Origin: Rhodobacter sp.
GTDB lineage: Bacteria; Pseudomonadota; Alphaproteobacteria; Rhodobacterales; Rhodobacteraceae
Reading direction: 5' to 3'
Length of the DNA stretch: 64,000 nt
Assembly: GCA_027490955.1 (NCBI GenBank)
Contig: JAIXXB010000004.1
Location: 62,001 to 126,000 of the forward strand
Position numbers and translations under genes: made by a program. Below are positions 41,691 through 50,654 of the stretch, one piece after another (position 1 is the first letter of the stretch; each line of letters starts with the position of its first letter). Under the pieces are notes generated by a model. It had not been told where the DNA came from. It saw nothing but the letters and a program-made list of their open reading frames with translations, and did not search any database.

Positions 41691-43615
41691 ACCGCACATT
41701 GGGCGTGTGCTATTACCCCGAACATTGGGAAGAATCGCAATGGGCCATTGATGCTGCCCGTATGGCCGAAGTGGGGCTCACATGGGTGCGTATCGGCGAA
41801 TTTGCATGGTCGCGGATGGAACCCAGCTATGGCCAATATGATTTGGGCTGGCTTGACCGCGCGATTGAAACCTTGGGCGGGGCAGGGCTGAAGGTGGTGT
41901 TGGGCACGCCCACCGCCACGCCGCCACGCTGGATGCTGAACCGCCACCCTGATATGCTGGCCCATGACAAAATGGGCAATCCGCGCGGCTTCGGCTCGCG
42001 CAGGCATTATGATTTTGCGCATGAGGGCTATCGCAGCGACTGCGCCCGCATCACCGAGGTGCTTGCAAAACGCTACGGCGCAAACCCTTATGTCGCCGCA
42101 TGGCAGACCGATAACGAATATGCCTGCCACAACACAGTCTTGTCATATTCGCCCACCGCGCTGGCGGCCTTTCGCAACTGGCTGGCCCAGAAATATCAAT
42201 CGCCGCAGGCGCTGAACCGCGCTTGGGGCAATGTGTTTTGGTCGATGGAGTATGCCAGCTTTGACGAGGTAGGACTGCCCAACCTAACCGTGACCGAGGC
42301 AAACCCCGCCCATGTGATGGATTTTCGCCGCTTTTCCAGCCAGATGGTGGTGGAATTCAACCGCATTCAAACCGACATCATCCGCGCCCATTCCCCCGCG
42401 CCGATTGCGCATAACTACATGGGCCAAGTCACGGATTTTGACCATTTCGCCGTGGGGGCCGATTTGGATATTGCCTCTTGGGATGCCTATCCGATTGGGT
42501 TTTTGTCTGACCGCGTTGTTGCCAGCCCAGAATACAAGCGTCGCTTTTTGCGCCAAGGCGATCCTGACTTTCAGGCGTTTCACCACGATCTTTACCGCGC
42601 CGTGGGGGCGCAACGGCAAGGCGGATCTGTCGCCGCTGGCCGTTGGTGGATCATGGAGCAGCAACCCGGCCCTGTGAACTGGGCCCCGTGGAACCCCGAT
42701 CCTTTGCCTGGCATGGCACGGCTTTGGGCGCATGAGGCCTTTGCCCATGGGGCAGAAGCCGTGTGCTATTTCCGCTGGCGGCAAGCGCCCTTTGCCCAAG
42801 AGCAAATGCATGCGGGGCTATTGCGTCCCGATAGCGCGCCTGCCCCCGCCTATCACGAGGCGATGGAGGTTGCGCGCGAAATTGCCGCCATGCCGCAGGT
42901 GGGAACAGCGCGCGCGCGCGTGGGTTTGGTGTTTGATTATGCGTCCGATTGGGCATGGGCCACCCAGCCGCAGGGGCGCGATTTCAGCTATTTTAGGTTG
43001 GTGTTTGAAACCTATCGCGGACTGCGCCGCCTTGGGCTGAACGTAGATATTCTGCCGCCCCATACGGGCGATCTTTCGCCCTATGCCTTGGTGCTGGCAC
43101 CGGGCGTGGCCACGCTGACCGATGCGTTTTTGGCCGCTTTGCGCAGCCATAAAGGCCTGTCGCTGATTGGCCCGCGCAGCAATAGCAAGACGGCAGATTT
43201 TGCTATTCCCGTGCCATTGCCCCCCAACCTGCCCAATCTTGATGCCACAGTAGCCCGCGTTGAAAGCATGCCCCCCGATTGCAGCGAGGCTTTGGCCATG
43301 GGCGCGGCCTTTGTGCATTGGCGCGAAAAGGTGGAAACCAGCGCAGAGGTGGTCGAACGCACCGCCGATGGCTGGCCTGCACTGATCCGATCAGGCGGGA
43401 TTCACTATTTGGCAGGCTGGGCAGATGCCGCAGCCTTGGCCCGTATCTTAAGCAATTTATGCGATGAAGCGGGAATCGAGACAACCCCCCTGCCCGAAGG
43501 TCTGCGCCTGCGCGACAGCGCCACGCATCGGTATCTGTTCAACTACAACGCCTTTGCCGTGGAATGGGATGGCCGCACCATTGCGCCTGCTGGGGTGGAT
43601 TGGCAAACGCTCTAG
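41687..43615 (+). CDS. GH42 beta-galactosidase
   Basis: A 642-residue glycoside hydrolase family 42 enzyme with three parts: TIM barrel (residues 1-380), trimerisation Rossmann-like domain (GLRRLGLNVDILPPH region) and a small C-terminal beta domain. The acid/base is Glu144 (WQTDNEYACH) and the nucleophile Glu324 (WWIMEQQPGPVNW). The N-terminus CYYPEHW is typical. No signal peptide is present, so small galactosides must enter the cell first; no transporter is adjacent. I set the start at 41687 from the 4-base overlap; the frame to 41570 is inside the lactonase gene. Confidence 0.93.
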   Translation: MNRTLGVCYYPEHWEESQWAIDAARMAEVGLTWVRIGEFAWSRMEPSYGQYDLGWLDRAIETLGGAGLKVVLGTPTATPPRWMLNRHPDMLAHDKMGNPRGFGSRRHYDFAHEGYRSDCARITEVLAKRYGANPYVAAWQTDNEYACHNTVLSYSPTALAAFRNWLAQKYQSPQALNRAWGNVFWSMEYASFDEVGLPNLTVTEANPAHVMDFRRFSSQMVVEFNRIQTDIIRAHSPAPIAHNYMGQVTDFDHFAVGADLDIASWDAYPIGFLSDRVVASPEYKRRFLRQGDPDFQAFHHDLYRAVGAQRQGGSVAAGRWWIMEQQPGPVNWAPWNPDPLPGMARLWAHEAFAHGAEAVCYFRWRQAPFAQEQMHAGLLRPDSAPAPAYHEAMEVAREIAAMPQVGTARARVGLVFDYASDWAWATQPQGRDFSYFRLVFETYRGLRRLGLNVDILPPHTGDLSPYALVLAPGVATLTDAFLAALRSHKGLSLIGPRSNSKTADFAIPVPLPPNLPNLDATVARVESMPPDCSEALAMGAAFVHWREKVETSAEVVERTADGWPALIRSGGIHYLAGWADAAALARILSNLCDEAGIETTPLPEGLRLRDSATHRYLFNYNAFAVEWDGRTIAPAGVDWQTL

Positions 43616-43889
43616 CGCAGCCTTCGCCACCGAAATGCGCAGATACGGGGTTGACAGGCCAATGACCTTGGCGGACGCTGCAGCCATAGCAACAAAGATG
43701 GTGTGCGCGATGCGCGCGGTTGAATGGACAAATAATTTGCAACAGATCAATCACCTGCAAGATCGCTGCGGGTTAGATTGCTGGCCGCGCAAACCAGAAT
43801 TTGGCGGCGCGCCCAGCCCCCGATAATGCACCAACATCACCGTGCCGCCCGCTAAGGGCCAATTCAACCCAATTAAGTATGAGGCTGCT
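43616..43889. other. Intergenic stretch before the glutamine-synthetase-like gene
   Basis: These 274 bases separate the galactoside operon from the next operon. No frame in it has a plausible start, binding site and family resemblance. A TTGACA at 43652-43657 lacks a matching -10. It should contain the terminator of one operon and the promoter of the next, but I could not identify either with confidence. Confidence 0.4.
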
Positions 43890-45257
43890 ATGCCTGGAAA
43901 TATGACTCTGGATCAATTAAAGCTTGCCGTATCCAGCGGCGAAATTGACACTGTTATCGTTGCCCTGATCGACATGCAGGGCCGACTGATGGGCAAACGC
44001 TTTCACGCGCAATTCTTTGTGGATGGTGGGCATACCGAAACCCATTGCTGCAATTACCTGCTGGCCGTGGATATGGAGATGAACCCCGTTCCGGGATACA
44101 AATCAGCAGGTTGGGAACAGGGCTATGGCGACTATGCGCTGCGCCCCGATCTCGCCACGTTGCGCCGCATTCCTTGGCTGCCCGCCACTGCGTTGGTGCT
44201 GGGCGATTTGGTCGATCATCACACGGGCGAAGATATTGCCATTTCCCCCCGCGCGATCCTAAAGCGGCAGGTTGCCCGCGCCCGCGCCATGGGGTTTGAA
44301 CCCATGATGGCGACCGAGTTAGAGTTCTTCATCTTTGAAAACTCGTATGAAAATCTGCGCGATGGCGGTTTGCGCGCGCTGGCCCCGATTTCGGCCTATA
44401 ACGAAGATTACAACCTGTTCCAAACCACCAAGGAAGAGGGGCTGATGCGCGCGGTGCGCAATGGGCTTTATGGCGCAGGCGTGCCTATCGAGAATACCAA
44501 GGGCGAGGCGGATTCAGGCCAGCACGAGGTAAACTACAAATATTCCAACGCCTTGGATACCGCAGACAACCATGTCATCGTCAAGCAGGGGGTTAAGGAA
44601 ATGGCCCATGCAGCGGGCAAATCTGTGACCTTTATGGCGAAATATGATCACCGCAAAGCAGGCAGTTCCAGCCATATCCACCAATCCTTGTGGTCGCTGG
44701 ATGGCAAAGCCAGCTTTGCAGATCATGACGATGCGCATGGCATGTCCGCTGTGATGAAACATTTTCTGGCGGGGCAACTTGCCCATGCCCGCGACATCAC
44801 CGCGTTTTTGGCGCCCTATGTGAACAGCTATAAACGCTTTACCATTGGTATGTTTGCCCCGACCAAGGCCGTTTGGTCGGCAGATAACCGCACGGCAGGT
44901 TTTCGCGTTTGTGGTGCGCATACCAAGGCCGTTCGGGTGGAATGCCGCATTCCGGGATCGGACGTAAACCCCTATCTGGCCTGCGCGGCCCTGCTGGCGG
45001 CGGGCCTTGACGGGATCGAAAAGAAAATGGCGCTAGAGCCCGAGATGAAGGGCGATATGTACAGCGCGCAAGGCATCCGCGAGATTCCCCATAATCTGCG
45101 CGAAGCAGCCGATTTGCTGAAAGGTTCTGCGATGCTGCGCGCAGCCTTTGGCGGCGATGTCGTTGATCACTACCACCATGCCGCCCAGTGGGAGATTTCG
45201 GAAACCGACCGCGTGGTAACCGATTTCGAATTGCAGCGGCTGCTGGAACGGGCCTAA
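43890..45257 (+). CDS. Glutamine-synthetase-family gamma-glutamyl amine ligase
   Basis: A 455-residue type-I-like glutamine synthetase of the GlnT/PuuA/IpuC group rather than housekeeping GlnA. Active-site stretches are complete: ATELEFFIFE, ADSGQHEVNY, GSSSHIHQSLW, FAPTKAVWSADNRTAGFRV and RVECRIPGSDVNPYL. It lacks the adenylylation-loop tyrosine context of GlnA. Such ligases join glutamate to a primary amine using ATP. With the adjacent aldehyde and alcohol dehydrogenases, an amino alcohol is the likely amine (inference). GAGG six bases upstream fixes the start at 43890; the frame is open to 43842. Confidence 0.88.
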   Translation: MPGNMTLDQLKLAVSSGEIDTVIVALIDMQGRLMGKRFHAQFFVDGGHTETHCCNYLLAVDMEMNPVPGYKSAGWEQGYGDYALRPDLATLRRIPWLPATALVLGDLVDHHTGEDIAISPRAILKRQVARARAMGFEPMMATELEFFIFENSYENLRDGGLRALAPISAYNEDYNLFQTTKEEGLMRAVRNGLYGAGVPIENTKGEADSGQHEVNYKYSNALDTADNHVIVKQGVKEMAHAAGKSVTFMAKYDHRKAGSSSHIHQSLWSLDGKASFADHDDAHGMSAVMKHFLAGQLAHARDITAFLAPYVNSYKRFTIGMFAPTKAVWSADNRTAGFRVCGAHTKAVRVECRIPGSDVNPYLACAALLAAGLDGIEKKMALEPEMKGDMYSAQGIREIPHNLREAADLLKGSAMLRAAFGGDVVDHYHHAAQWEISETDRVVTDFELQRLLERA

Positions 45258-45326
45258 ATCAAACTTTGGGCGGGCGATTGCCCCGCCATATTTCACATGG
45301 CCTAATTCGATCAACAAGGTGACGAA

Positions 45327-46706
45327 ATGAAACCCATTCAACTGATTTCGCCCGTCGATGGCAGCGTTTATGCCGAACGGGTTCCACTAAGCCAAGATGC
45401 CGCCATTGTGGCTGCAAAGGCCGCAAAAGCCGCGCAAAAGGCATGGGCCGCGCGCACATTGGACGAGCGTATCGCGCTGGTTAAGGCCGGCGTTGCCCGC
45501 CTAAACGAGATGAAAGACGTGGTGGTTGAAGAACTGGCTTGGCAAATGGGCCGCCCCACGCGGTTTGGCGGGGAATATGGCGGGGTAAACGCCCGCACAG
45601 ATTATATGTGCGAGATTGCTGCCAAAACCCTAGCGCCGCAAATGGTGGAAGATTCGGGCGCATTTCGCCGCTATCTGGCGCGCGAGGCGCTGGGCGTGGT
45701 TTTTATCATCGCGCCTTGGAACTATCCCTATTTGACCACCATCAACACGCTGGTCCCCGCATTGGTGGCGGGCAATACAGTGGTGCTGAAACACGCCAGC
45801 CAAACCCTGCTGGTGGGCGAACGCCTTGCGCAGGCGTTCCACGAGGCGGGCGTTCCCAAGGACGTGTTCCAAAATCTTGTGCTGGATCATGCCACAACCG
45901 AACATCTGATCGCGCACCGCTATTTCAACTTTGTGAACTTCACAGGGTCGGTGGCAGGTGGCCAAGCGATCGAGCGTGCGGCGGCGGGCACATTTACTCC
46001 GCTGGGGCTGGAATTGGGCGGCAAAGACCCAGGTTATGTGCGGGCCGATGCCAATTTGGATGCTGCAGTTGATACGCTGATGGATGGTGCGTTGTTTAAT
46101 GCAGGCCAATGCTGCTGTGGAATCGAACGGATTTATGTGCATGAAAGCCTGTATGACGCCTTTGTCGAAAAGGCGGTGGCATGGACAAATGCGCTGAAAC
46201 TTGGCAACCCGTTTGATGCGGGCAGCACGCTTGGCCCAATGGCGAACACCCGTTTTGCCAAAGTGGTGCGCGACCAAATCGCCGAGGCGGTTGCGCAGGG
46301 CGCAAAGCCGCTGATCGACCCCAAGAATTTCCCCGCCGATGATGGCGGTGCCTATCTTGCCCCTCAGGTCTTGGTCAATGTCACCCACAAGATGCGGGTG
46401 ATGATGGAGGAATCATTTGGCCCCGTAGTCGGCATTATGAAGGTGAAAGATGATGCCGAGGCGATTGCCCTGATGAATGACAGCCCCTACGGCCTGACCG
46501 CCAGCATCTGGACGCAAGATTATGACACAGCCGCACAGATTGGCGCACAGATCGAAACGGGCACAGTGTTTATGAACCGCGCCGACTATCTTGACCCAGC
46601 GCTGTGCTGGACAGGCTGCAAAGACACGGGGCGGGGTGGCAGCCTGTCTTACCTTGGGTATATGTCTGTGACCCGTCCAAAATCCTATCATTTGAAGAAA
46701 GTTTGA
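45327..46706 (+). CDS. NAD(P)-dependent aldehyde dehydrogenase
   Basis: A 459-residue aldehyde dehydrogenase with all core residues: IAPWNYPY (Asn of the oxyanion hole), NTVVLKHAS (cofactor Lys), LELGGKDP (general-base Glu), NAGQCCCG (nucleophilic Cys) and ESFGPVVG. It is shorter at the N-terminus than betaine-aldehyde types. It lies 69 bases after the ligase, with a GGCGGG/CCCGCC hairpin in the gap, and 4 bases before the alcohol dehydrogenase. Proposed role: oxidation of a gamma-glutamyl amino-aldehyde. Confidence 0.9.
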   Translation: MKPIQLISPVDGSVYAERVPLSQDAAIVAAKAAKAAQKAWAARTLDERIALVKAGVARLNEMKDVVVEELAWQMGRPTRFGGEYGGVNARTDYMCEIAAKTLAPQMVEDSGAFRRYLAREALGVVFIIAPWNYPYLTTINTLVPALVAGNTVVLKHASQTLLVGERLAQAFHEAGVPKDVFQNLVLDHATTEHLIAHRYFNFVNFTGSVAGGQAIERAAAGTFTPLGLELGGKDPGYVRADANLDAAVDTLMDGALFNAGQCCCGIERIYVHESLYDAFVEKAVAWTNALKLGNPFDAGSTLGPMANTRFAKVVRDQIAEAVAQGAKPLIDPKNFPADDGGAYLAPQVLVNVTHKMRVMMEESFGPVVGIMKVKDDAEAIALMNDSPYGLTASIWTQDYDTAAQIGAQIETGTVFMNRADYLDPALCWTGCKDTGRGGSLSYLGYMSVTRPKSYHLKKV

Positions 46707-46710
46707 ACCC

Positions 46711-47871
46711 ATGACGCATAACGTGCCAAACCGCAATTTCAGCTATCCCACCGCAATCAAATTCGGTGTGGGCCGCGTGCGCGAACTTGCAGAACATTGC
46801 GCCAGCGTGGGTATCAAAAAACCCCTATTCGTGACCGATAAGGCATTGGCCGCCCTGCCCATTACCGCCGAAGCTGTTGGCGTTCTAAAGGCGGCAGGTC
46901 TGGGCACGGCCGTGTTTTCCGAAGTTGACCCGAACCCGAACGAAGCGAATATGTCCGAGGGTATCGCCGTATATCTGGCGGGCGGGCATGATGGGGTGAT
47001 TTGCTTTGGCGGGGGCAGCGCCCTTGATTTGGGCAAGATGATCGCCCTAATGGCGCATCAGCGCAAAGATCTGTCCGTCTGGGATTTAGAAGATATCGAT
47101 GATTGGTATACGCGCGCCGATGCCGCGAAAATCGCCCCCATCATCGCCGTTCCCACCACGGCTGGCACAGGCAGCGAAGTGGGCCGCGCAGGAGTTTTGA
47201 CCAATTCGGCAACTCACAAGAAGAAAATCATCTTCCATCCCAAATTGATGCCCGTTGTCACCATTTGTGACCCCGCCCTGACAGTGGGCATGCCGAAATT
47301 CATCACCGCAGGCACCGGAATGGATGCGCTGGCCCACTGCCTCGAGGCCTATTGCAGCCCGTTTTACCACCCGATGAGCCAAGGTATTGCGCTAGAAGGG
47401 ATGCGGTTGGTCTTCGAAAATCTTGCCCGCGTTTACGCCGCCCCCGATGATTTAGATGCCCGCGCCCATATGATGAGCGCGGCCGCCATGGGCGCGGTGG
47501 CCTTTCAAAAAGGGCTGGGCGCGATCCATTCGCTTTCGCACCCCATCGGCGCGGTATATGGCACGCATCACGGCACCACGAACGCCGTTGTCATGCCATG
47601 GGTGCTGGATATGAACCGCCCCGCCATTGAAGAGCGCATTGAAAAAGCGGCGGCCTATTTGGGCATTGCGGGCGGTTTTGATGGGTTCCGCGCCAAGGTG
47701 ATGGAACTGCGCGCGGTGCTGAACATCCCCGCCAATCTCACCGCATTGGGCGTGACGAACCCCGATCTGGACACCCTGGCTGATATGGCGCTGGAAGATC
47801 CGTCTTGCGGCGGCAATCCTGTGGAAATGACAAAGAAAAACACCCGCGCCCTGTTTGAGGCGTGTTTGTAG
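46711..47871 (+). CDS. Iron-containing (group III) alcohol dehydrogenase
   Basis: A 386-residue Fe-ADH with NAD motif GGGSALDLGKMIAL and the metal ligands in GTGMDALAHCLEAY (Asp, His) and HSLSHPIGAVYGTHHG (two His). A GTGSEVGRA stretch precedes the metal site. It lies 4 bases after the aldehyde dehydrogenase. In the proposed route it would oxidise a gamma-glutamylated amino alcohol to the aldehyde. Alternatively it could reduce aldehydes for detoxification; the sequence does not say. Confidence 0.9.
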   Translation: MTHNVPNRNFSYPTAIKFGVGRVRELAEHCASVGIKKPLFVTDKALAALPITAEAVGVLKAAGLGTAVFSEVDPNPNEANMSEGIAVYLAGGHDGVICFGGGSALDLGKMIALMAHQRKDLSVWDLEDIDDWYTRADAAKIAPIIAVPTTAGTGSEVGRAGVLTNSATHKKKIIFHPKLMPVVTICDPALTVGMPKFITAGTGMDALAHCLEAYCSPFYHPMSQGIALEGMRLVFENLARVYAAPDDLDARAHMMSAAAMGAVAFQKGLGAIHSLSHPIGAVYGTHHGTTNAVVMPWVLDMNRPAIEERIEKAAAYLGIAGGFDGFRAKVMELRAVLNIPANLTALGVTNPDLDTLADMALEDPSCGGNPVEMTKKNTRALFEACL

Positions 47872-47897
47872 CAAAAAAGTCGGGGGGATCAGAAGGA

Positions 47898-47973
47898 TGG
47901 TGCCGCTGAAGGGACTCGAACCCCCGACCCCATCATTACGAATGACGTGCTCTACCAGCTGAGCTACAGCGGC
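47898..47973 (-). tRNA. tRNA-Thr (anticodon CGU)
   Basis: Full cloverleaf on the minus strand: acceptor GCCGCTG / CAGCGGC, D arm GCTC...GAGC, anticodon stem CGTCA / TGATG with loop TTCGTAA (anticodon CGU, reads ACG), T arm GGGGG-TTCGAGT-CCCTT region, discriminator A and encoded CCA. Length 76. The flanks AGAAGGAT (47891-47898) and ATCCTTCT (47974-47981) are inverted repeats, so the precursor's acceptor stem can be extended. A T-run lies about 20 bases past the CCA on the transcribed strand. Confidence 0.95.
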
Positions 47974-48050
47974 ATCCTTCTGGCGCTTGCGATACAGGCG
48001 CGGGGGGGCTTAGGCAAGATGGAAAATGCGGGCGGGTTTCATTGCCCGCC

Positions 48051-49508
48051 TTAATTTCCAGACCTGACCACATCGGCCAAATCAATCACGGCATCCTCTG
48101 TCTTGGTGGGATGATCTGCCTTGTCCTTGGCGGGTTTGCCTACCATCAGCGGCAGCAATTCGGCCCCCGTGGCGCTGGGGCCCGATTTTTCATTCGGCGC
48201 ACGCCATGACAGGGTGTCAAAGCCGTGGCAATTGCTGCAAGTGGGCAGCCATTCTGAATGGATGGCTTGGCAGGAATCGCAGCACCATTGCGGGCCGCGC
48301 GGGGCGGTCAGCGCGCGCGACATCCAGCCGCGCACCACGGCCTCGTCACTGCCTTCGCCGCGCTCGATCGCGGCCATGATCACCATGGCACGGGTCGTGG
48401 GCTGCGTTTCGATCACATCGCCCAGCGCACGGCGGGCGGCGGGGAAATCTTCGGCGGCGATCAGCAATTCGGCACGCGACAGACGCGATTCGGTGCTGTC
48501 CTTGGCACAATCCAGCAGCGCGGCCATGCGTTTCACCCGTGCCGCTGGCGTCTCGTCTGGTGCGATTTCGGCATAGGCGGCGGCCAAATCGGGATGCGGC
48601 AGGGCGGTGTAAGCCTTTTTCAAAATCCGCTCGGCGGCCTTCGTCTCGCCCTTTTCAATCAGCGCGCGGGCCGCCATGGCGGCGGCAGGGATCAGATCGG
48701 GCGACTGTTTGTTGGCCTCTATGGCTGCTTCGCGCGCCTCAATACTGGCCCCTTCGTCCAAAATCCCTTTGGCCTGTTGCAAGGCCATCACCGCATCACG
48801 GCGGCGGAACACATCTTTGGGCAGGCTTCCACCGCGCGCCTTGGCCCCCAATGTGGCCCGCGCGCCCGCCCAATCGGCGGAATCTGACTGTAATTGCAGC
48901 AAGATATCCTGCGTTTCGGCGTGTTTGGGGCGCAATTCAAAGGCCTTTTGCGCCAGCTTCAGGGCGGTGTCACGATCACCCTCGGCCAATTTTTGTTTTA
49001 GCAAACCGCGCACGCCAACAAAGCGGGTGCTGTCATTGGCCAGCAGGGTTTTATAGGCTGCCGTGGCGCGCGCGGAATCCCCTGCCACCTCGGCCGCTTG
49101 GGCAACCAAAAGGGCAGTGATTTCGGGCTTGCCCAAGTATTTTTCGGCCCGCTGGGCGCGCAGCAGGGCAAGCCGCCCTTCGCCAGATGCCAGTGCAATC
49201 AACCCTTCGTTCAGCGCTGCATAGCCCTTGCGTTCGCGGTTGCGATCAAAATACCGCGACAGGGCCGTTTCATCCCCCGTGACAAAGCGCAAACTTGCCA
49301 CAAGCAGGCCGACTGCGCGCATCATCAGCCACAGCACCGCCAATAAAAGAAGCATCATAATCGTGGCTTGCAACGGGCCTAGGTGAAATTCCCATCCCGC
49401 ATAGGCGATGCGCAGACCCGCTTGGGTGTTTTGCAATAATGTCGCAGCAAAACTCAGCGCCGCCACAAAGGCAACAAACAAGACCACTTTCAGCAACGAC
49501 CAAAGCAT
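48051..49508 (-). CDS. hemY: HemY-type TPR membrane protein with C-terminal zinc ribbon
   Basis: A 485-residue inner-membrane protein with two N-terminal helices (LLKVVLFVAFVAALSF and TIMMLLLLAVLWLMMRAVG), then TPR-like helical repeats through about residue 380. A C-terminal ribbon with four cysteines (CDSCQAI and CSNCHG) follows, as in LapB-like proteins. The name HemY follows its long association with heme genes in proteobacteria; it is not protoporphyrinogen oxidase. It follows the mitofilin-like gene by 3 bases, and hemD is upstream. Confidence 0.87.
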   Translation of the reverse strand: MLWSLLKVVLFVAFVAALSFAATLLQNTQAGLRIAYAGWEFHLGPLQATIMMLLLLAVLWLMMRAVGLLVASLRFVTGDETALSRYFDRNRERKGYAALNEGLIALASGEGRLALLRAQRAEKYLGKPEITALLVAQAAEVAGDSARATAAYKTLLANDSTRFVGVRGLLKQKLAEGDRDTALKLAQKAFELRPKHAETQDILLQLQSDSADWAGARATLGAKARGGSLPKDVFRRRDAVMALQQAKGILDEGASIEAREAAIEANKQSPDLIPAAAMAARALIEKGETKAAERILKKAYTALPHPDLAAAYAEIAPDETPAARVKRMAALLDCAKDSTESRLSRAELLIAAEDFPAARRALGDVIETQPTTRAMVIMAAIERGEGSDEAVVRGWMSRALTAPRGPQWCCDSCQAIHSEWLPTCSNCHGFDTLSWRAPNEKSGPSATGAELLPLMVGKPAKDKADHPTKTEDAVIDLADVVRSGN

Positions 49509-49511
49509 AGG

Positions 49512-50573
49512 CTACATCCCCTCTTTGGTCAGCTTGGCAAAGGCGGCCAAGGCATCGGCGCGCAGCTGGGCCTGCTGGGCCCACGCCTGCATGGCGTTTT
49601 GGGCGGCGTCAGGCAGGGCGGCCATTTCAGCAACGACAGTTTGCATATCGGCTGCTTTCAACGCCGCGTCAATGCGCGACAGAATGGCATCGGGGTCATT
49701 GCCCTCGCGCGGGGTGAGTGCGCGCGCACCTGTCTGGCTGCGCAGAAAATTGGTGATGCGTTCACCCCATGTCGCCCCCATGTTGGATGTCAGCGCGGCA
49801 TCCAGCCCAGCGCGGGCAGCATCAGGGAAAGTATCACGCAGCAGCGTAAGGCTGGGGATTCCCGTTTCCGCATGTGCAGCAAGCACTTCGGGCAAAGCGA
49901 TTTGCGCGCTGGCCGAGGCATAGGGCGCCCCTGTATCTAGCGCCGCCTGCAGCAGCGTCATTGCAGAAAGGCGGGCAGCTTGGGCAGCAGCCGTATTCAC
50001 CTGCGCCACCATATCCTGCGCTGTTTTTTCAACGGCGCCCATCTGCGCTGCGATGGCGGCTTTGATGGCAGGAGCAGGGTCTGATTGGGCCAATTTCGCG
50101 CGAATATCAGCAAGTTCAGCGCGCAGGTCGGAATTGGGCGGTGACGCAGCCAGTTTTGTTTCAAGTGCTGTGAGGCGCGCCTCAAGCGCCGAGGTATCAC
50201 TTACAACCTTAGGTTCATTTTCTTGGGCGGTGATTCGCGCCTGAAGGTCGGCTTCGACCCCGTCTAGTTTGCTGGTGATCTCTGCCAAAGCGGCTTGATC
50301 AATGGCCGCTGTTCCTGCCCCCCCAATGGGATAGACCACCGCCGCGCCATAGCCCAGCGCCGCCATGCCAAGCCCAAGACCTGCCCCCAAAGCCAGCGTC
50401 AAAACCCTATTTGATTTGAGTTTTGCAGGGCTGGAATCGCTGGTGGGGCTATTGTTCGCCTCTGCAATTGGCGGCGACTCTGGCGCAAAACTTGCTTCAA
50501 CAGCACTGTCTACAACAGGTTCAACTGCTGCTTCTATCGCTGGATCTGGGGTGGTGGGTTTACGTCTGGCCAT
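49512..50573 (-). CDS. Mitofilin-like (IMMP-related) membrane protein
   Basis: A 353-residue protein with an acidic, Pro/Ala-rich cytoplasmic start, one transmembrane helix near residues 45-70 (ALGAGLGLGMAALGYGAAVV), a coiled-coil segment (residues about 85-140, EITSKLDGVEADLQARIT) and a helical C-terminal domain. This is the layout of the alphaproteobacterial mitofilin homologue, typically encoded between hemD and hemY and linked to intracytoplasmic or cristae-like membrane shape. ATG 50573 is preferred to TTG 50585. Confidence 0.82.
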   Translation of the reverse strand: MARRKPTTPDPAIEAAVEPVVDSAVEASFAPESPPIAEANNSPTSDSSPAKLKSNRVLTLALGAGLGLGMAALGYGAAVVYPIGGAGTAAIDQAALAEITSKLDGVEADLQARITAQENEPKVVSDTSALEARLTALETKLAASPPNSDLRAELADIRAKLAQSDPAPAIKAAIAAQMGAVEKTAQDMVAQVNTAAAQAARLSAMTLLQAALDTGAPYASASAQIALPEVLAAHAETGIPSLTLLRDTFPDAARAGLDAALTSNMGATWGERITNFLRSQTGARALTPREGNDPDAILSRIDAALKAADMQTVVAEMAALPDAAQNAMQAWAQQAQLRADALAAFAKLTKEGM

Positions 50574-50654
50574 TGTTACATCCAATCTGGCAAGGTCGCC
50601 TTAGCCTAAGCACGAATGGGCCGCGCTTCAAGGATGCGCGCGCAGGCCAAGCGC

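Noticed and set aside
48051-49508. HemY-type gene as protoporphyrinogen oxidase
   Set aside because: It has two membrane helices, TPR-like repeats and a zinc ribbon, and no FAD-binding motif.
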